Counted from the stretch's first letter, positions 36,437 to 48,906 are shown. The stretch: 64,000 nucleotides of DNA from Mixophyes australis (GCA_036250195.1 JAVHZZ010000008.1:5693934-5757933), one strand, 5' to 3'. The notes: generated from the letters alone by a model not told the origin. Made by a program: numbers and translations.

Positions 36437-37500
36437 GGGCCTGGTTCATTAAGGAGCGTAAGTGCTGATATGTTTCGTAACTTTTTACATTTTTTAATGC
36501 TTTATCATTAATGACTATATTATTAACAGTTAACATTAATTGTTTTTTTTTTCTGTATGTTCTTATTTGACTACATATTCCCCATATGTATTGGATGTAT
36601 CTTCTGTCAAAGTCGAATAATTGGATGAAAGAAAGTATATTGATTAATATTGTTTTACCGTGCGATTGCGATCAGTACACCACGTGTCATGGCGCAATCA
36701 CACGATAAATAACGCACGCATACACTCGCACTTACATGTTCACTTGCATATATATTTCATATTTATAATAGTTCCAATCCACAGTTGTTTATGAGCAGAT
36801 GTAATTTGGTTTATAGTTAATAGTATAAGTTTATATGTACACATTAGTGAGATCTAATGTTCAGGTCACAGGAAACATGTCATGTCTCGTATCATTCTAA
36901 TCCCCTATTTATTCGCAGACGGCCGGTTCATTCGCCGAAAGGATCGCTCCTATGCTAGTTATGGATGATAGGGAATAAATGATTAGAATGATAGTGTCTG
37001 TGTAATGCTAATAGACCAGTTTAAAATAGTTCTTGGCGGGAACATTAGTATTTATCATCTGGAGAGCTGACCCCCACCCTTGGGAAGGTGACGCCCACTC
37101 TTGAAGGGTATTGTTTGAACTGACCTATGGACTGCTTAACACTGGACCTTCCTGAAGCCTGAACCTATGAAAACTTGCCAAGTCATCTGTATTGTATTTA
37201 CTGTAATACCAAATGTATATATACTGCTCCCTGGAATCATCTTGCAGTCTCAGGACTGAAGGACTGTAGCTGGATCCAGCAGAGCGCAGCACCACGCAGC
37301 GTATTTATCAGCTGTACTTATTTATTGAACTGTTATTCTTTTTGCTTTTGCTAAATAAATTGCTTGTGCTTTGGAACTACATAAATCGCATAGACTATGG
37401 TTATTGGAAAACGATGAAATAACTTTAATACTTCAGATCGGATCCTTGTGGTCTTCAGACTTGCGTATACCTGATATAAGTAGAGACTTGAGAATGACAG
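36437..37500. mobile_element. MITE of the CATTAAGGA family split by a solo LTR
   Basis: The left part (36437-36604) begins GGCCTGGTTCATTAAGGA and parallels 25583-25935, including 'cattaatgactatattatta'. The right part resumes after the LTR with AGATCGGATCC and continues to parallel 25936-25970. The right terminus is too diverged to place exactly. Confidence 0.65.
36605..37430 (+). mobile_element. Solo LTR-like element (copy B, 826 bp)
   Basis: Begins TGTCAAAG and ends CTTTAATA, flanked by the 4-bp duplication CTTC (36601-36604 and 37431-37434). The related MITE at 25583 keeps the unoccupied site. Promoter-like TATATATA lies at about 37216 and AATAAA at about 37354, an LTR-like U3-R-U5 arrangement. 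A 4-bp duplication fits some endogenous retroviruses and Gypsy elements. No gag, pol or env remains, so the family is not named. Confidence 0.8.
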
Positions 37501-38141
37501 TCTCACTTCTTTCCGCTTTGTGTTTAGGAATATGATTTTTACAAGCACATGTAAAATATAAAACAACTCATATTCCTAGATTGAAGATCTGGATGTACCA
37601 GAATTATTATAACTACATTCCTTTGTGGCTATTGGCTAGCGGTTAACACACCTATTGATCACTGTAAAAATTATTCTATTGCATTCTGTAATTGTCTTTT
37701 ACAGACTTATAAAGGGTGTCTGTGGTCAATTTTGGCCCCTGACAGGACGTTTTAAAATTTTGGTAAAACTGTTGGGAGGCACCTTTCTTCGTCCCCCTCT
37801 CTTTCCAAAGTTTATTTTCCCTCCACCCATCCATGTGTCATTACGTGGAACCGGTAATGGAGAGTTAGGGAGAACTAGGAACCAAAATTATAGAAGAAAT
37901 CAGCATGGAGCACTCAGGGCCAATTTTCAACTGAAAACATTTGCATCAGAAGTGGAATAAAGCAAATATTTTGCAGAACGATTTTTAACATTTTGTTCAT
38001 CTTTAGTTTGTACTTTTCACTTGGCCACTTTTATAACAGAACAATAGAGTAATTCACAGCCAAATCCTCCGTGTTAAAAGTTCTCAACTATAATAAAACT
38101 TCGTATTTAACTAATTGAAGGTTATACAGCCAGGATGACCT

Positions 38142-38182
<41 letters not shown>

Positions 38183-38186
38183 TATA
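37501..38186. other. AT-rich intergenic DNA with a TA microsatellite
   Basis: No gene supported. A (TA)n run of about 40 bp at 38140-38178 abuts the Helitron-like 3' end. Confidence 0.5.
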
Positions 38187-38585
38187 CAAGTTAACCCATG
38201 CATGATACTCATGCATTCTAGTCAAATCAAGCTACTTAAGGTGTTAAAAAGGTTCTTGTCATGCACTTGGGCCTAGCCCAGGTCTCCTCAGGGGAAGAGC
38301 GTTACTTCCCGACGCAAGCGCCCTTTTTTGAACGTGGTTTTGTTCACATGTCACCACCTCATCATTTTTCTCCATCACCTCATCCTTCATCTTCATCGTC
38401 ACATCCTTCATCAAGCTACTTAAGGTGTTAAAAACTCCCCACTGTCACCCCCGGCAACCACCAACCACTCCCAACTGTCACTTCTCCTTCAAGAAATATA
38501 TAGGTCAGTGTATAACTCTGCCCAGCAGGTGGTGCTGCAGCTTGTTTTTTTTTTCACACACGCCACTAGGCATTTATATAGTAGA
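38187..38585 (-). mobile_element. Nonautonomous Helitron-like element
   Basis: Read on minus it starts TCTACTATATAAATGCCTAG, contains 'caagctgcagcaccacctgc', and ends with hairpin GCATGAGTATCATGC then ATGGGTTAACTTG. Flanking bases are A and T. The segment 'aacaccttaagtagcttgat' occurs twice inside, showing an internal duplication. No coding sequence. Confidence 0.65.
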
Positions 38586-40773
38586 TATATATATATGTCA
38601 TATACACATTCAAAGCATTGCGTTAACTTCAGACACTAGATAACGTACAACTTGTTGGTGCAGGAATGCATTAGACTCACCTTAAGCCCAGATTCTCCTG
38701 AGATGAGCTGGATATTTAGATAATTGAACATAGGTGTTGATTTCATTCAATGTACTTTGCTTGCGTTGTGGTTTTACTTTGCAGAGATTCAATGCCTCCA
38801 ACCAATACGTGCTCAGTATTCCACAAACATGAAATGTCATAAAAAGTGCTGATTAATCCGCCTCTAATGTTTAATAAAAAGACAATAGTCATAAAAAAGA
38901 CATATTGGAAGAAAATTGCAACAAGTGGATCTAGATTAAGTGGTATATGTATGTTCTGAAAGCATGCACAAAAAAAAACAAACAAGAAAGAGATAAAACC
39001 CTTAATAAATGTAAAATGAAAGTCAATGGATTCGCTGATTAAATATACAAGACGGGTTAATGAAAAGCACATCGTCATCTAACACATGGTGAAATACGAC
39101 TCTATATAGCTCCAATGTATATATAGTAAAGAAATAGCAGCTTCCTGAACATTATCAGTTGCAGAAGTTGGACACCAGTTTGTTTCTACAGGTGCGGCCT
39201 CACCCTGACCTCCTATCCTTTCCCCCTCTCTAATAGCGGGGTCAGGCGGGAGAGGAGCACGCTGCTAATCTGAGATACTCCACGGGGGTCCGTGTTTTCA
39301 TTGGCTGAAGAATCAGACACCCCAGGGGACCATGTGTGTGTGTGGGGGGGGGAGTATAAATGAAACATAGATGCCTTAGGAACAGGCCGGAGTATCAGCC
39401 ATGTTTACTAAGAGCAAAGTTGAGGAACAGTGTGAAACTCTTCATGTCTCTTTGATGTTCCCCCCTTACTGTATGTGGGTTCCACTGGTGCAATCTGATT
39501 CTTGTACAACGCAGATTTCTTTTTTTCTGGTGATAAGTAAATTGTTTACTGGTCTGCAAAGGCTTAGAGGGGATTAGTGAGATCACTTACACAAAACAGC
39601 CCAGTTCAACTATAACATTGGATATTCACAGACAATATACATTCTGGTTTTCCAGCATCGTCCTTTCCAGCGTTTGCTAAACTTTCTCAGTTGCCTCCGG
39701 TAGCACTTTGTGAATCTATGTGTGCGGAGTTGATGCAGTAACAATTTGTCTTTGCAGCACTAAGTAAAATTATCTTCATGTGTATATAGGGTGATGCATC
39801 AGGGCACATGAATTGTGGCACACTTTATATCCTGTGTTACTTGCACTCTGCTCTGTGCCTCTGTATTGGGTGGATTATTGGTTTCTATATATCTACTGCT
39901 TAATGGGAGCCAAGGTGTCCAATAGACTGGGTCATGAGTACCTCGTGTGGCGGGGGAGAGAGGGGTATCAGGGCATAGCCATGAGGGGTACCAGCAGCGA
40001 TGTGCAGATTCACCCTGGGAGGACGACTGTACACGTGGCTCCAGCTCTAACAGTTGGGCAACCAAAGGTGACGTACCAGGGATGAGTAAAAGGCAACAAC
40101 GCGTTTCTTGAGAGTGTTGGTTTGGTGCTTATATGGTAGGCAGAGCAATATCTGCTGGTTGGATTCGGTAAATATATATTAGCCTTGCGCACTGCATTTA
40201 TATTTATGTGCAATGTGTTAATTGTGTAGATAAATCTGTGACCATTTTTTGCCCTCATCCACTGACCACTGGCCTCAGTCCTGATCTCTTCCTGGTTCCA
40301 TCACCTAGTCCCTGTTGTCCAAGCTTCTACCTCACCGTCCGGTTCTAACCTCTCCTGACGGACCTTGATTTTGGGGGTCCACATCTTCAGGTTCTTGTAG
40401 AACACCTGGAGGCTCGTTTGAAGGGGGGAAGCAGAGAGATTATAGGCAGAACTTTATAAAGGTGTCACCACAGCTACCAGTAGAGTTCAGGCAAAATTTT
40501 GTGCAAATTTAATTTTGTAGAAGAACAGGGCCATTCTGCAGAGGTACAACCTCTGCCCTTGGCAAATAGGCTTCCCCATAGGCTCCCGGAAAAGGCTACC
40601 ACTAGCCCTGGGAATTTTATTAAATAGGGAGAAGCCCTAAATACTTTGAAAACTCCTGGTTTTGCCCTGTCTAGGGCTTTTCTCCAGTGGGTAAACAGAC
40701 TTCTTAGCTTTGATTGCCCTCATGTAACTTAGGTCCTCTACTTTCTACTTTATTACTAATTATTACCTTTGAT
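38586..40773. other. AT-rich intergenic DNA
   Basis: No gene or mobile element supported. An AACGCGTTTC word is at 40098. Confidence 0.4.
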
Positions 40774-41160
40774 AAAGTTACATAGTTACATAGTAAGGTT
40801 GAAAAAAGATACACGTCCATTGAATTATATCTTTTATAAATTCTAACTGTTGATTCAGACGAAAGCAAAATGGATCCCTCAACGCGATAGTCACCAACTC
40901 AGCGTTAAAGGAGGTCAAACATTTCTCACTTGATCATGCTCCCCTGTAATACCCTGTACTAATTAATGATGTCTACTTTTACCATTTTTTGTTAGCAAGT
41001 CTCCAATGTTTTTTTACATTCTGTCAGTGAATTTTCCACCAGGACCTCATGTGTCGAGGACTAATACAGCTCTACCGCTCTTACAGTAAAGAATCCCTCC
41101 CTATGCACACAGTGAAACCATTCTCTGTGCCAGAATTATTTCCACCTTTGTGCTTTACTG
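40774..41160. repeat. Interspersed repeat with GTTACATAGTTACATAG start
   Basis: Starts with a duplicated GTTACATA followed by 'ggttgaaaaaagatacacgt', a phrase I recall from dispersed repeats in frog genomes. The rest is colinear low-GC sequence with no ORF. Family and boundaries are uncertain. Confidence 0.45.
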
Positions 41161-41704
41161 AAAAGGCAAAGAAAAACCACAGTAAATCTAAATGGTAAAT
41201 CTAGTGTATTTTCCCAGAGAGCTGTCAGTTACGTTGCACAGAAAGTCTGTTTTTAGAAGCCAAATGAATACTGAAGTATTTTACACAAGATCTAGATAAG
41301 CAGAATTGGAACCCTAAGTTGCTAATTAAAATTAGACAGGAGGGGCCTAAATGTTTAAACTAATTTGTCATTTTAGCGCATGGAAGTGATATATTTTGTC
41401 CATATGCATTGAAATTGACGTCAGGATTGAGTTTCGTTTGGCCGAAAATTAATAGCAATCTGGCTAAAACCCTTTCCGCCTCTGCAAATCCCTCAAACTA
41501 AATTCTGACTTCCATTTATCAAACATGACTCCTTACACTAAGAATTCAATGGAGTAAGGACAGGATGGTTAAAGGGAGACAGATATAGCATTTTTTGTTT
41601 TAAGCACCAAAATAACGTAGCCTGGCTCTTCTAAGGCTTATATGATGTATAGAAGATGAGAAAAGGCAAATTCCATCGCCAATAGTCGATCGATCAAAGA
41701 CAAA

Positions 41705-41879
41705 GGGCTAGATTTACTAAGGTGCGGGTTTGAAAAAGTGGGGATGTTGCCTATAGCAACCAATCAGATTCTAATTGTCATTTTGTAAAAGGTACTAAAT
41801 AAATGAAAGCTAGAATCTGATTGGTTGCTATAGGCAACATCCCCACTTTTTCAAACCTGCAGCTTAGTAAATCTAGCCC
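41705..41879. mobile_element. Fold-back MITE with ~70-bp arms
   Basis: Arms starting GGGCTAGATTTACTAAG and containing AATCTGATTGGTTGCTATAG are near-perfect inverted copies separated by about 35 bp. Related to the element at 14880-15056 in its interior. Flanking A runs hide any target duplication. Confidence 0.85.
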
Positions 41880-42753
41880 AAAAACTTGGGTCAGTTATCA
41901 GGACAGAGACACCTGCTGGTGAATGGCAGGAACTACAAGCAATACTAATAGTTTAATATACATGTGCCTTTGCAGCACTATTAATTCACAAACAAGAACA
42001 CAGCAATATCTTACTGTACCTATCTCGTGCGGCTTCAGGCCTGGACAGGCTGTTCATATTAAACAAGTAATAACCACACTGTCACTGAAAGTATTTTATA
42101 GCGCAAGCTACATTAAGTGATAATCACACAGAGCAGATTTAATTGGAAACATTCCGTTTGTAATGTAACTCTGTTTGCAGAGTACAGTACATATATCCAA
42201 TTTAATAGAGATTAATGGAGTGACTGCTGCAGCTGGGGGTAAATGCAGAGAAAAACGTTCCTGCAAAGTGTGTGAAGACTTTCCAGGGGTCCCGACCCCT
42301 CCAGTACTTTGATGAAAAATAATTTACCTTTGCGGCTATTTAAACCAATAAACACAAATTGAAAGAACATGGTGATTGACTATGATACAATGGGCAACAT
42401 TGACCCTGCCATGTGTTTACGCATCAAACTAATGATTACTTAACCCTCATCAACATCTCTCAGCGGCTGCAAATTTGTTTTGAGCGCGGGGGTGAGATAA
42501 CGTTGGGCATTTGCTGGGACTCTTCCATCGCTTGCTCACGGAGATATTTACATTACATGTTATTTGCTGTAATAAACCTCATTCGGTTGTAGAAACAAGA
42601 ACGTAGCTTACAGGAAGGGATTGTGGCGTAATCGTGGGGTTTAATTATATTGTGTTGTACTTAGTGGGTTACATTGTGCAGTCTCCTCTCATTATCCTTA
42701 CAAATAAGCACTTTTACATCAGATATGTCCAGAATAAGAGATCTAAACGGCCT
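41880..42753. other. Intergenic DNA
   Basis: No gene or repeat supported. Confidence 0.4.
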
Positions 42754-42836
42754 TGTATTGGCAGGGCTGCCAAGAAGAATTCAGGGCCCGGGTACAACAA
42801 ATTCATGGGGCCCCCCTCATAGTCAAATAAGCCCCA

Positions 42837-42876
42837 AAATTTTTTTGCGCCGCCTTACGGCGGCGCAAAAAAATTT
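42837..42876. repeat. Perfect hairpin in the hAT element
   Basis: Arms AAATTTTTTTGCGCCGCC (42837-42854) and its exact complement (42859-42876) with a TTAC loop. Subterminal palindromes are common in hAT elements and may bind transposase. Confidence 0.95.
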
Positions 42877-43779
42877 AGATTTATGGTCATACATTCAGGG
42901 GCGTGGCTAGCCAAACGGCGGTGCAAAAATTTTGGGAGGTGTGGTCATGCATTTGGGGGCGTGGCAAACGTGCCATTGGGGCGTGGCTAACATAAAAACC
43001 ACTAGGCTCTCAATTCGCCGGAGCGTCACATATGTTCAAGCACTCCTGACTTTCAGGACATCTACCACCACAGTGTAGTATACAAACAATGCAGTGTGTA
43101 CACAAACAGTTCAGTCTTGGCCTACACCTTACATTGGGCACAACATTCACCAAAAATTGGTATTGTCCCTACTAGAATCACAACATTTCACACACTGTGC
43201 TGCTCTCTCCTACCTGTTCTTCTCACTTTCTCCACCTGTGGCTGCTGGTTTCTTTAGTTGTGGCTTGTCCGGATCCAGAAATGTTGAAGGACCTATTTTG
43301 AAAAAAAAATGGCTACATTTAGAAAATTACAGCCAGCCCCGGCCTTAAATCAATAGCACCCACGATTAATAATTAGGCCTTCCTCCAACCCCAACATTAA
43401 AATAATACTATTCACATTTATTAAATAAACCTATTTCACTTCCTGCAAACAGCCCCAGCAATACCTATTTCCCGCAACCATCACTGCCATTAAATAATTC
43501 ATAGTCACATTTAATAAATAGACCTCATTCTCCCTAAACTCACCCCAAGATTCAATAGCCCCCAAACCACCCCATCTTAAATTAATAGTCCCTACTATTA
43601 AATTGCCTCACCATCACCCTACAAACAAAATAGCGCCCATTAATTAGCCGCCACCTACCTCACACACACTACATTGCAACAAGCCCCCTGTGCCATCACA
43701 CACACAATACTGTGCCCCTTCATCACAACTACACTGTACCCACTTATGCTCACACTGCGACCTCCATGCTGCTTTTCCC

Positions 43780-44010
43780 CCTTCTTTTTTACTTTGTGCC
43801 TCTCTCCCACTTTTTTTATTTCTCTGTTCCTCTCTCCCACTTTTTTTTCCTCCTCTGTTCCTCTCTCCCCAATTTTTTTTTATTCCCCTGTGGCTCTCTC
43901 CTTTTTTTCCTCCTCTGTTCCTCTCTCCCACTTTTTTTTTTATTACTCTGTGGCTCTCTCCTTTTTTTCCTCCTCTGTTTCTCTGTCCCCTTTCTTTATA
44001 GTAATGTCCC
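43780..44010. repeat. Pyrimidine-rich tandem repeat
   Basis: Repeated CTCTGTTCCTCTCTCC and CTGTGGCTCTCTCC blocks separated by T runs, period roughly 30-60 bp. The long overlapping ORFs here are composition artefacts. Confidence 0.85.
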
Positions 44011-44462
44011 TCTCTGTTTTCCTCCCCTTGCCTCTGCGTTTCTTTACTTACCTTTTGTCAACTTCTTTCTTTTCTTTTCTGCTCTTCTGTCTCCTCTTCT
44101 GTCTTCTTTCTTCCTGCTGGCTGCGGCGCTCCTCACTGACTGACAGGCGTGACTTGATGACGTCACGCCCGGCAGTCAGTGTGAATGGAGGAGAGGAGGG
44201 ACACGGCGCCGCGCGATCACGTGAGTATTTTTAATTTTTTTTTCTTCCAGCTCCCAAGAACACCCCACCCCCCCCCCCCCCCCCCCCCCCGCGGGAAAAA
44301 AAATAAAAAAAGTTTTAAAAAAAATAGCGCGACAGGGAAAAATAAAATAAAAAAATAAATAAATTTAATTAGCAGCGAGGGCCCGGCCTGGGCCCCCTGG
44401 CATGGCCGGGCCCGGGTAAACTGTACCCGCTCCCCCCCCCTCTCGGCGGCCCTGTGTATTGG

Positions 44463-45116
44463 TCATTGGTACTTGAAGAATGAAACAGTAGATCCATAAA
44501 AGGTGGTTAAGGGGTCCCTAAGTATAAGTTATACATTGTTGCAACAAGGAAAGTAATGTTCTGACATTCTGAATCAGCTGGTCCTTTAAAGTAACCAGAG
44601 TACAATGTCCACTGGACACCTAAGAGGGCCCCTATGGCATGTTTGATACAAGGAAAACTTGATTGTCCTCTGAGCAGTGGTTGACGTGGGCTGAGATACC
44701 GCTATTTCTCCTAATACTTTGATTTGCTTCCATTTTCCATACCGCCACTTCTATATTTGCACTTTGATCATTGCCTCTAATATTGTAAGACCATGAAAAA
44801 TTCCCCTTATTATAGATTATTGTGCATTTATGATATAGAATGCATGCTTGCTAATATATATAAATGTAAAAGGTTCCACATTCTACCTTGACAGAACTGA
44901 AGATGTTTGGCCTTATTTTAACATTTGTTATGTAACAGAGAGCAAGCTACTGCTCTCTGGTATCCACCATTTCGGACTCCCTGTAGTGTTCCTCAGTAAA
45001 TTTATTTTTAATAGTATTTTGGGAGGGGTACCTTGCCCACTCCTGGCACTTACATATAGCAGGGCCTCTGACGGTCACCTTCAGTGCTCCGTAATAGGAG
45101 AGATCCGAAACAGAGG
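44463..45116. other. Intergenic DNA
   Basis: No gene supported between the two hAT elements. Confidence 0.45.
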
Positions 45117-45124
45117 CTCTAATT

Positions 45125-45752
45125 CAGTGGTCAGGGAACAGGGGTAAATTACCCCAAATGGGGTAAAAATGAAATTCCTGGGAGTAATGCTGCTGATTCA
45201 CATGCTGTCAGTTGGATTGTAGACCCCTTTAAATGTGAAATTGCTGTTGTACCAGAAGAGCCTCAAGGGTTGGCAGAGACACTTCTTGAGCTTCGATGTA
45301 ATAATGAAGCACGTATTGCATTTCTATACAAAGCAGATCTGTCATATTTTTGGATGTCAACAGCTGCAAAGGCATCAAAATTGCACATGAGGAGGCAGTT
45401 AAAAAGTTGCTGCCTTATGCAACAACCTACCTTTGCGAACAAGGATTTTCCACTCTATCGAACATAAAAACAAAGCAGAGAAATCGATTGGACGCTGAAG
45501 ACTGTATCCAAATTGCTCTGACATCAAAATGCCCCAATATTGATGCTCTTGTATCAAAAATGAAGCAACATAATTTCTCCAAAACCTGAAGTTTTGAAGT
45601 TGAAGCTTTCAATTTTTTTTGAATAGATTCAATAAAATTTTGAATTCCAATAATTAATAATATATGATTTCCTTCCTTTCAAATCAAGGGGGTAACGTCG
45701 GCGTATCTAAATATATTTGGGGGTAAAAGGTAAAAAAGTTCCCTGACCCCTG
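45125..45752 (+). mobile_element. Deletion derivative of a hAT transposon (628 bp)
   Basis: Inverted ends CAGTGGTCAGGGAAC and the complement of CAGGGGTCAGGGAAC (14 of 15 match). The perfect 8-bp duplication CTCTAATT lies at 45117-45124 and 45753-45760. It retains only the C-terminal part of a transposase, so it arose by internal deletion from an autonomous element. Confidence 0.93.
45213..45589 (+). pseudogene. hAT transposase C-terminal fragment, frameshifted
   Basis: The first part begins WIVDPF and continues through AETLLELRCNNEARIAFL to SYFW. The reading frame then shifts by one near 45350-45385, and the second part contains LLPYATTYLCEQGFSTLS followed by KTKQRNRLD. These are features of the hAT C-terminal dimerisation region, of the type also seen in host ZBED5-like proteins. 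The N-terminal BED finger and catalytic core are absent. Because it lies between hAT ends with an 8-bp duplication, it is a transposon remnant and not a domesticated gene. Confidence 0.88.
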
Positions 45753-45760
45753 CTCTAATT

Positions 45761-46676
45761 GAAAGTAAGATTCATATTCAAAGTGTAAAACCCCTTTAAA
45801 TACCAGTAGTCTGGTGTAAATAGGATGTAATGATTTCCTGTTTATCGAAACGTAATCTTAAATATATTTAGTTCTTATTATTTCCTGAAGCTTTCAATGA
45901 TATGTTTCAAAATATTATTAACATCTCTTATACACGGAGCACACAGTCCTTTAGACTGAGTGGGTCTTTAACACAAGTCTTATTCTGCTGATTGTCCACT
46001 TAAGAAAAAGGTCACTACTTGAATTCTCTGCTTCCACTTTAATCCTCCATTAGGACCTCCACCCAAACTGCTTCTACCGGCCGGGTCAGCGCTGAGACCC
46101 TCACTGCGATATTGTGGAGGTCACTCAGCATCTGGGCTGTCACCTAGGTTCCTTTCTTCCCAGCTGATTACATTAGACAGCCGACCCCTGGTACGTGAGA
46201 TGTAAAAATCATTAACTTAAGAACAGAAACTCCCAGGATGCGGAGACCCCACGGAGGATCCAGGCCCCGGGCTGTGGTCCTCTCTTCCCGGCAATGACTC
46301 TGCTATTAATTATAGACGAGGATGAATGGATAAGATGTGTCAGATGGGTTCATCAGCCTGGTATTTCCACCCATATCTGCACCTGGTTATTGGATTTGTA
46401 ATCTGTGCTGACTTTAATACATGCAGGGGGGTCAACGTTCATCGCTCTAGTAAGTTAGATTAGTGAATGCCAGTTTGCGATGGGTTATTGTATATTTACA
46501 CCTTTACTTACATTATATCTGTATATTAGTGACCTGGAATCTAATCGGGCAACAATAATAAATAATATAAAACAACAGCCCGTGTCTGCTATTAATGCCA
46601 GCCCCCCGCACTTCCCCTAGGAACGAGTATGGAGAATTCACTATAGCTAATATAATAGGGACAAAGTGGGCAACCG
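45761..46676. other. Intergenic DNA
   Basis: No gene or repeat supported. Confidence 0.4.
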
Positions 46677-46678
46677 TT

Positions 46679-47472
46679 CAGGGCTCAGAGCAGATGGGCT
46701 TCCTTAGCAGAGGGCGTGCAGTCACCGCCCCCCCCCCCCCCCCCCCTAGCTGTGTGCACCCCAGGGCTCAGAGCAGATGGGCTTCCTTAGCAGAGGGCGT
46801 GCAGTCACCGCCCCCCCCCCCCTAGCTGTGTGCACCCCAGGGCTCAGACAGAGCAGATGGGCTTCCTTAGCAGAGGGCGTGCAGTCACCCCCCCCCCCCC
46901 CTCCCCACAAGTTGTGTGCACCCCAGGGCTCAGAGCAGATGGGCTTCCTTAGCAGAGGGCGTGCAGTCACCGCCCCCCCCCCCCTAGCTGTGTGCACCCC
47001 AGGGCTCAGAGCAGATGGGCTTCCTTAGCAGAGGGCGTGCAGTCAACGCCCCCCCCCCTAGCTGTGTGCACCCCAGGGCTCAGACAGAACAGATGGGCTT
47101 CCTTAGCAGAGGGCGTGCAGTCACCGCCCCCCCCCTAGCTGTGTGCACCCCAGGGCTCAGAGCAGATGGGCTTCCTTAGCAGAGGGCGTGCAGTCAACGC
47201 CCCCCCCCCTAGCTGTGTGCACCCCAGGGCTCAGAGCAGATGGGCTTCCTTAGCAGAGGGCGTGCAGTCACCCCCCCCCCTCCCCACAAGTTGTGTGCAC
47301 CCCAGGGCTCAGACAGAGCAGATGGGCTTCCTTAGCAGAGGGCGTGCAGTCACCCCCCCCCCCCCACAAGCTGTGTGCACCCCAGGGCTCAGACAGAGCA
47401 GATGGGCTTCCTTAGCAGAGGGTGTGCATTCACCCTCCCCCCTCTCCCCCACAGGCTGTGTGCACCCCAGGG
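46679..47472. repeat. VNTR of ~75-85 bp with poly-C tracts, ten units
   Basis: Ten units contain CAGATGGGCTTCCTTAGCAG and GCTGTGTGCACCCCAGGGCT. Each has a C tract of about 8-20 bases, which accounts for most length variation. Units with ACAAGTTGTGTG or an extra ACAG alternate with standard ones. Both strands have artefactual ORFs. Assembly of such C tracts is error-prone. Confidence 0.94.
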
Positions 47473-48439
47473 TGAAGACCTGTAAATGACTCCTTTATAT
47501 CTATACTGGGTGACAGTACACAATATTCTGGTCATATTCAAGTTCCTACATTGGCTTTGGCATTGCACAAAGCATGTGGGCTGGTGGGGCGTATACACCA
47601 GGACTGATATGTACCCCAAGCCCTGCTCATAGTTATTACTCTATCTGACATTTCAGGACATTTAACCCATTGTTTCCTGTCTGGGTCATTTCCTGGACAT
47701 AAGACTGAGAACCTTCAGACCACAGCTGTAAATTTAGAGCTTCACCTGCCTCATTTATTGCAGGTCGGTTTCAGAATTAAACAAGTCCAGTTTCCTGTGT
47801 TCAAATAATTTCATGCACCGGACAAACATTTATCTGTAATAAAAAGTCATGTGAGCCCGGTGACACATGGCTGTGCTTTCTAAGAACCTCATTCCTGTTA
47901 TACATTACTGTACGCTCGCACCTCAGAGAGACTAGTTATACTTGGAAAACGCTAATGCAATTATCACGCAGGTCACACAATAAACGACCATTTGGTCAGA
48001 TATTGCATCAGTGTGTACGCTCCCACCATCATGTTTTATCGTACAATACACACCGCATCTGTTTGTTTTCTAAACTTCCTAAAAAACACAATCAACAATG
48101 GAACGATGTCTGGTAAATGTGGCAGTGTGTACGCACTAACCACCAGCAGTGTAGGCAGATATCTGTACAGTGTACGGAGTCAGGATCTTCTCAGCAGATG
48201 GTTATGAGAGATGAAGATCACAGATCTGAAGGTAAATTGTGTATAGTGTGTACACAGGAATCAGTATGATCATCGGGACTGTCAGTCGGTGGTAAAATCG
48301 TTACAGAAATTGCATCTGAAGTAAGATTACATAGGTGTGTACCCAGCTTAAGTGTGCTGTTTTGTATAAATAATTATTGAAAGACTAGTTAGTATTACAG
48401 TATCTATTTGTGTGTTTGTATAAAGTATATACGACCGCT

Positions 48440-48441
<2 letters not shown>
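47473..48441. other. Intergenic DNA
   Basis: No gene supported. The phrase 'cagtgtgtacgc' recurs at about 48009 and 48121, suggesting a decayed repeat. Confidence 0.4.

Positions 48442-48481
<40 letters not shown>
48442..48481. repeat. (TA)n microsatellite
   Basis: About 40 bp of alternating TA immediately before the Helitron-like 5' end. Confidence 0.95.
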
Positions 48482-48491
<10 letters not shown>

Positions 48492-48906
48492 AATGTCTAG
48501 TGGCGTGTGTTAGTCTGTCTGTCTGTGTATGTGTGTGTGTGGAAAAAAATAAAACCAAGCTGCAGCGCCACCTGCTGGGCGGAGTTATACACTGACCTAC
48601 TAAATTCTTAGTGTGTGTGGAAAAAAAAATTCAGAAAGGGCTGAAAATTTGGTATTCTAAGATGTTTTTAATTTGTTAATTTAATTTGTTAATTGTTAAA
48701 AGTGTTTATAAAGATTTAAAAAATATATATATATTTCTTGAAGGAGAAGTGACAGTTTGCAGTGGTTGGTGGCTGCTGGGGGTGACAGTGGGGAGTGGTT
48801 GGTGGTTGAGGCCTGGGCTATGGCCCAAATGCATGACAAGAACCTTTTTAACACCTTAAGTAGCTTGATTTGACTAGAATGCATGAGTATCATGCACGGG
48901 TTAACT

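Larger units (their letters stand above)
42762..44454. mobile_element. Nonautonomous hAT element (1.69 kb)
   Basis: The ends CAGGGCTGCCAAGA and the complement of CAGGGCCGCCGAGA form imperfect inverted repeats. The perfect 8-bp duplication TGTATTGG lies at 42754-42761 and 44455-44462. The interior has an 18-bp-arm hairpin near the left end, a pyrimidine-rich tandem region, a second hairpin (44134-44181) and a C run at about 44269-44291. No transposase coding sequence was recognised, so it depends on a related hAT transposase. Confidence 0.92.

Noticed and set aside
43674..44234. Overlapping hydrophobic ORFs of 100-190 codons
   Set aside because: Produced by a pyrimidine-rich repeat inside a nonautonomous hAT element.
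45213..45589. Domesticated ZBED-like host gene
   Set aside because: It is frameshifted and lies within hAT ends flanked by a perfect 8-bp duplication.
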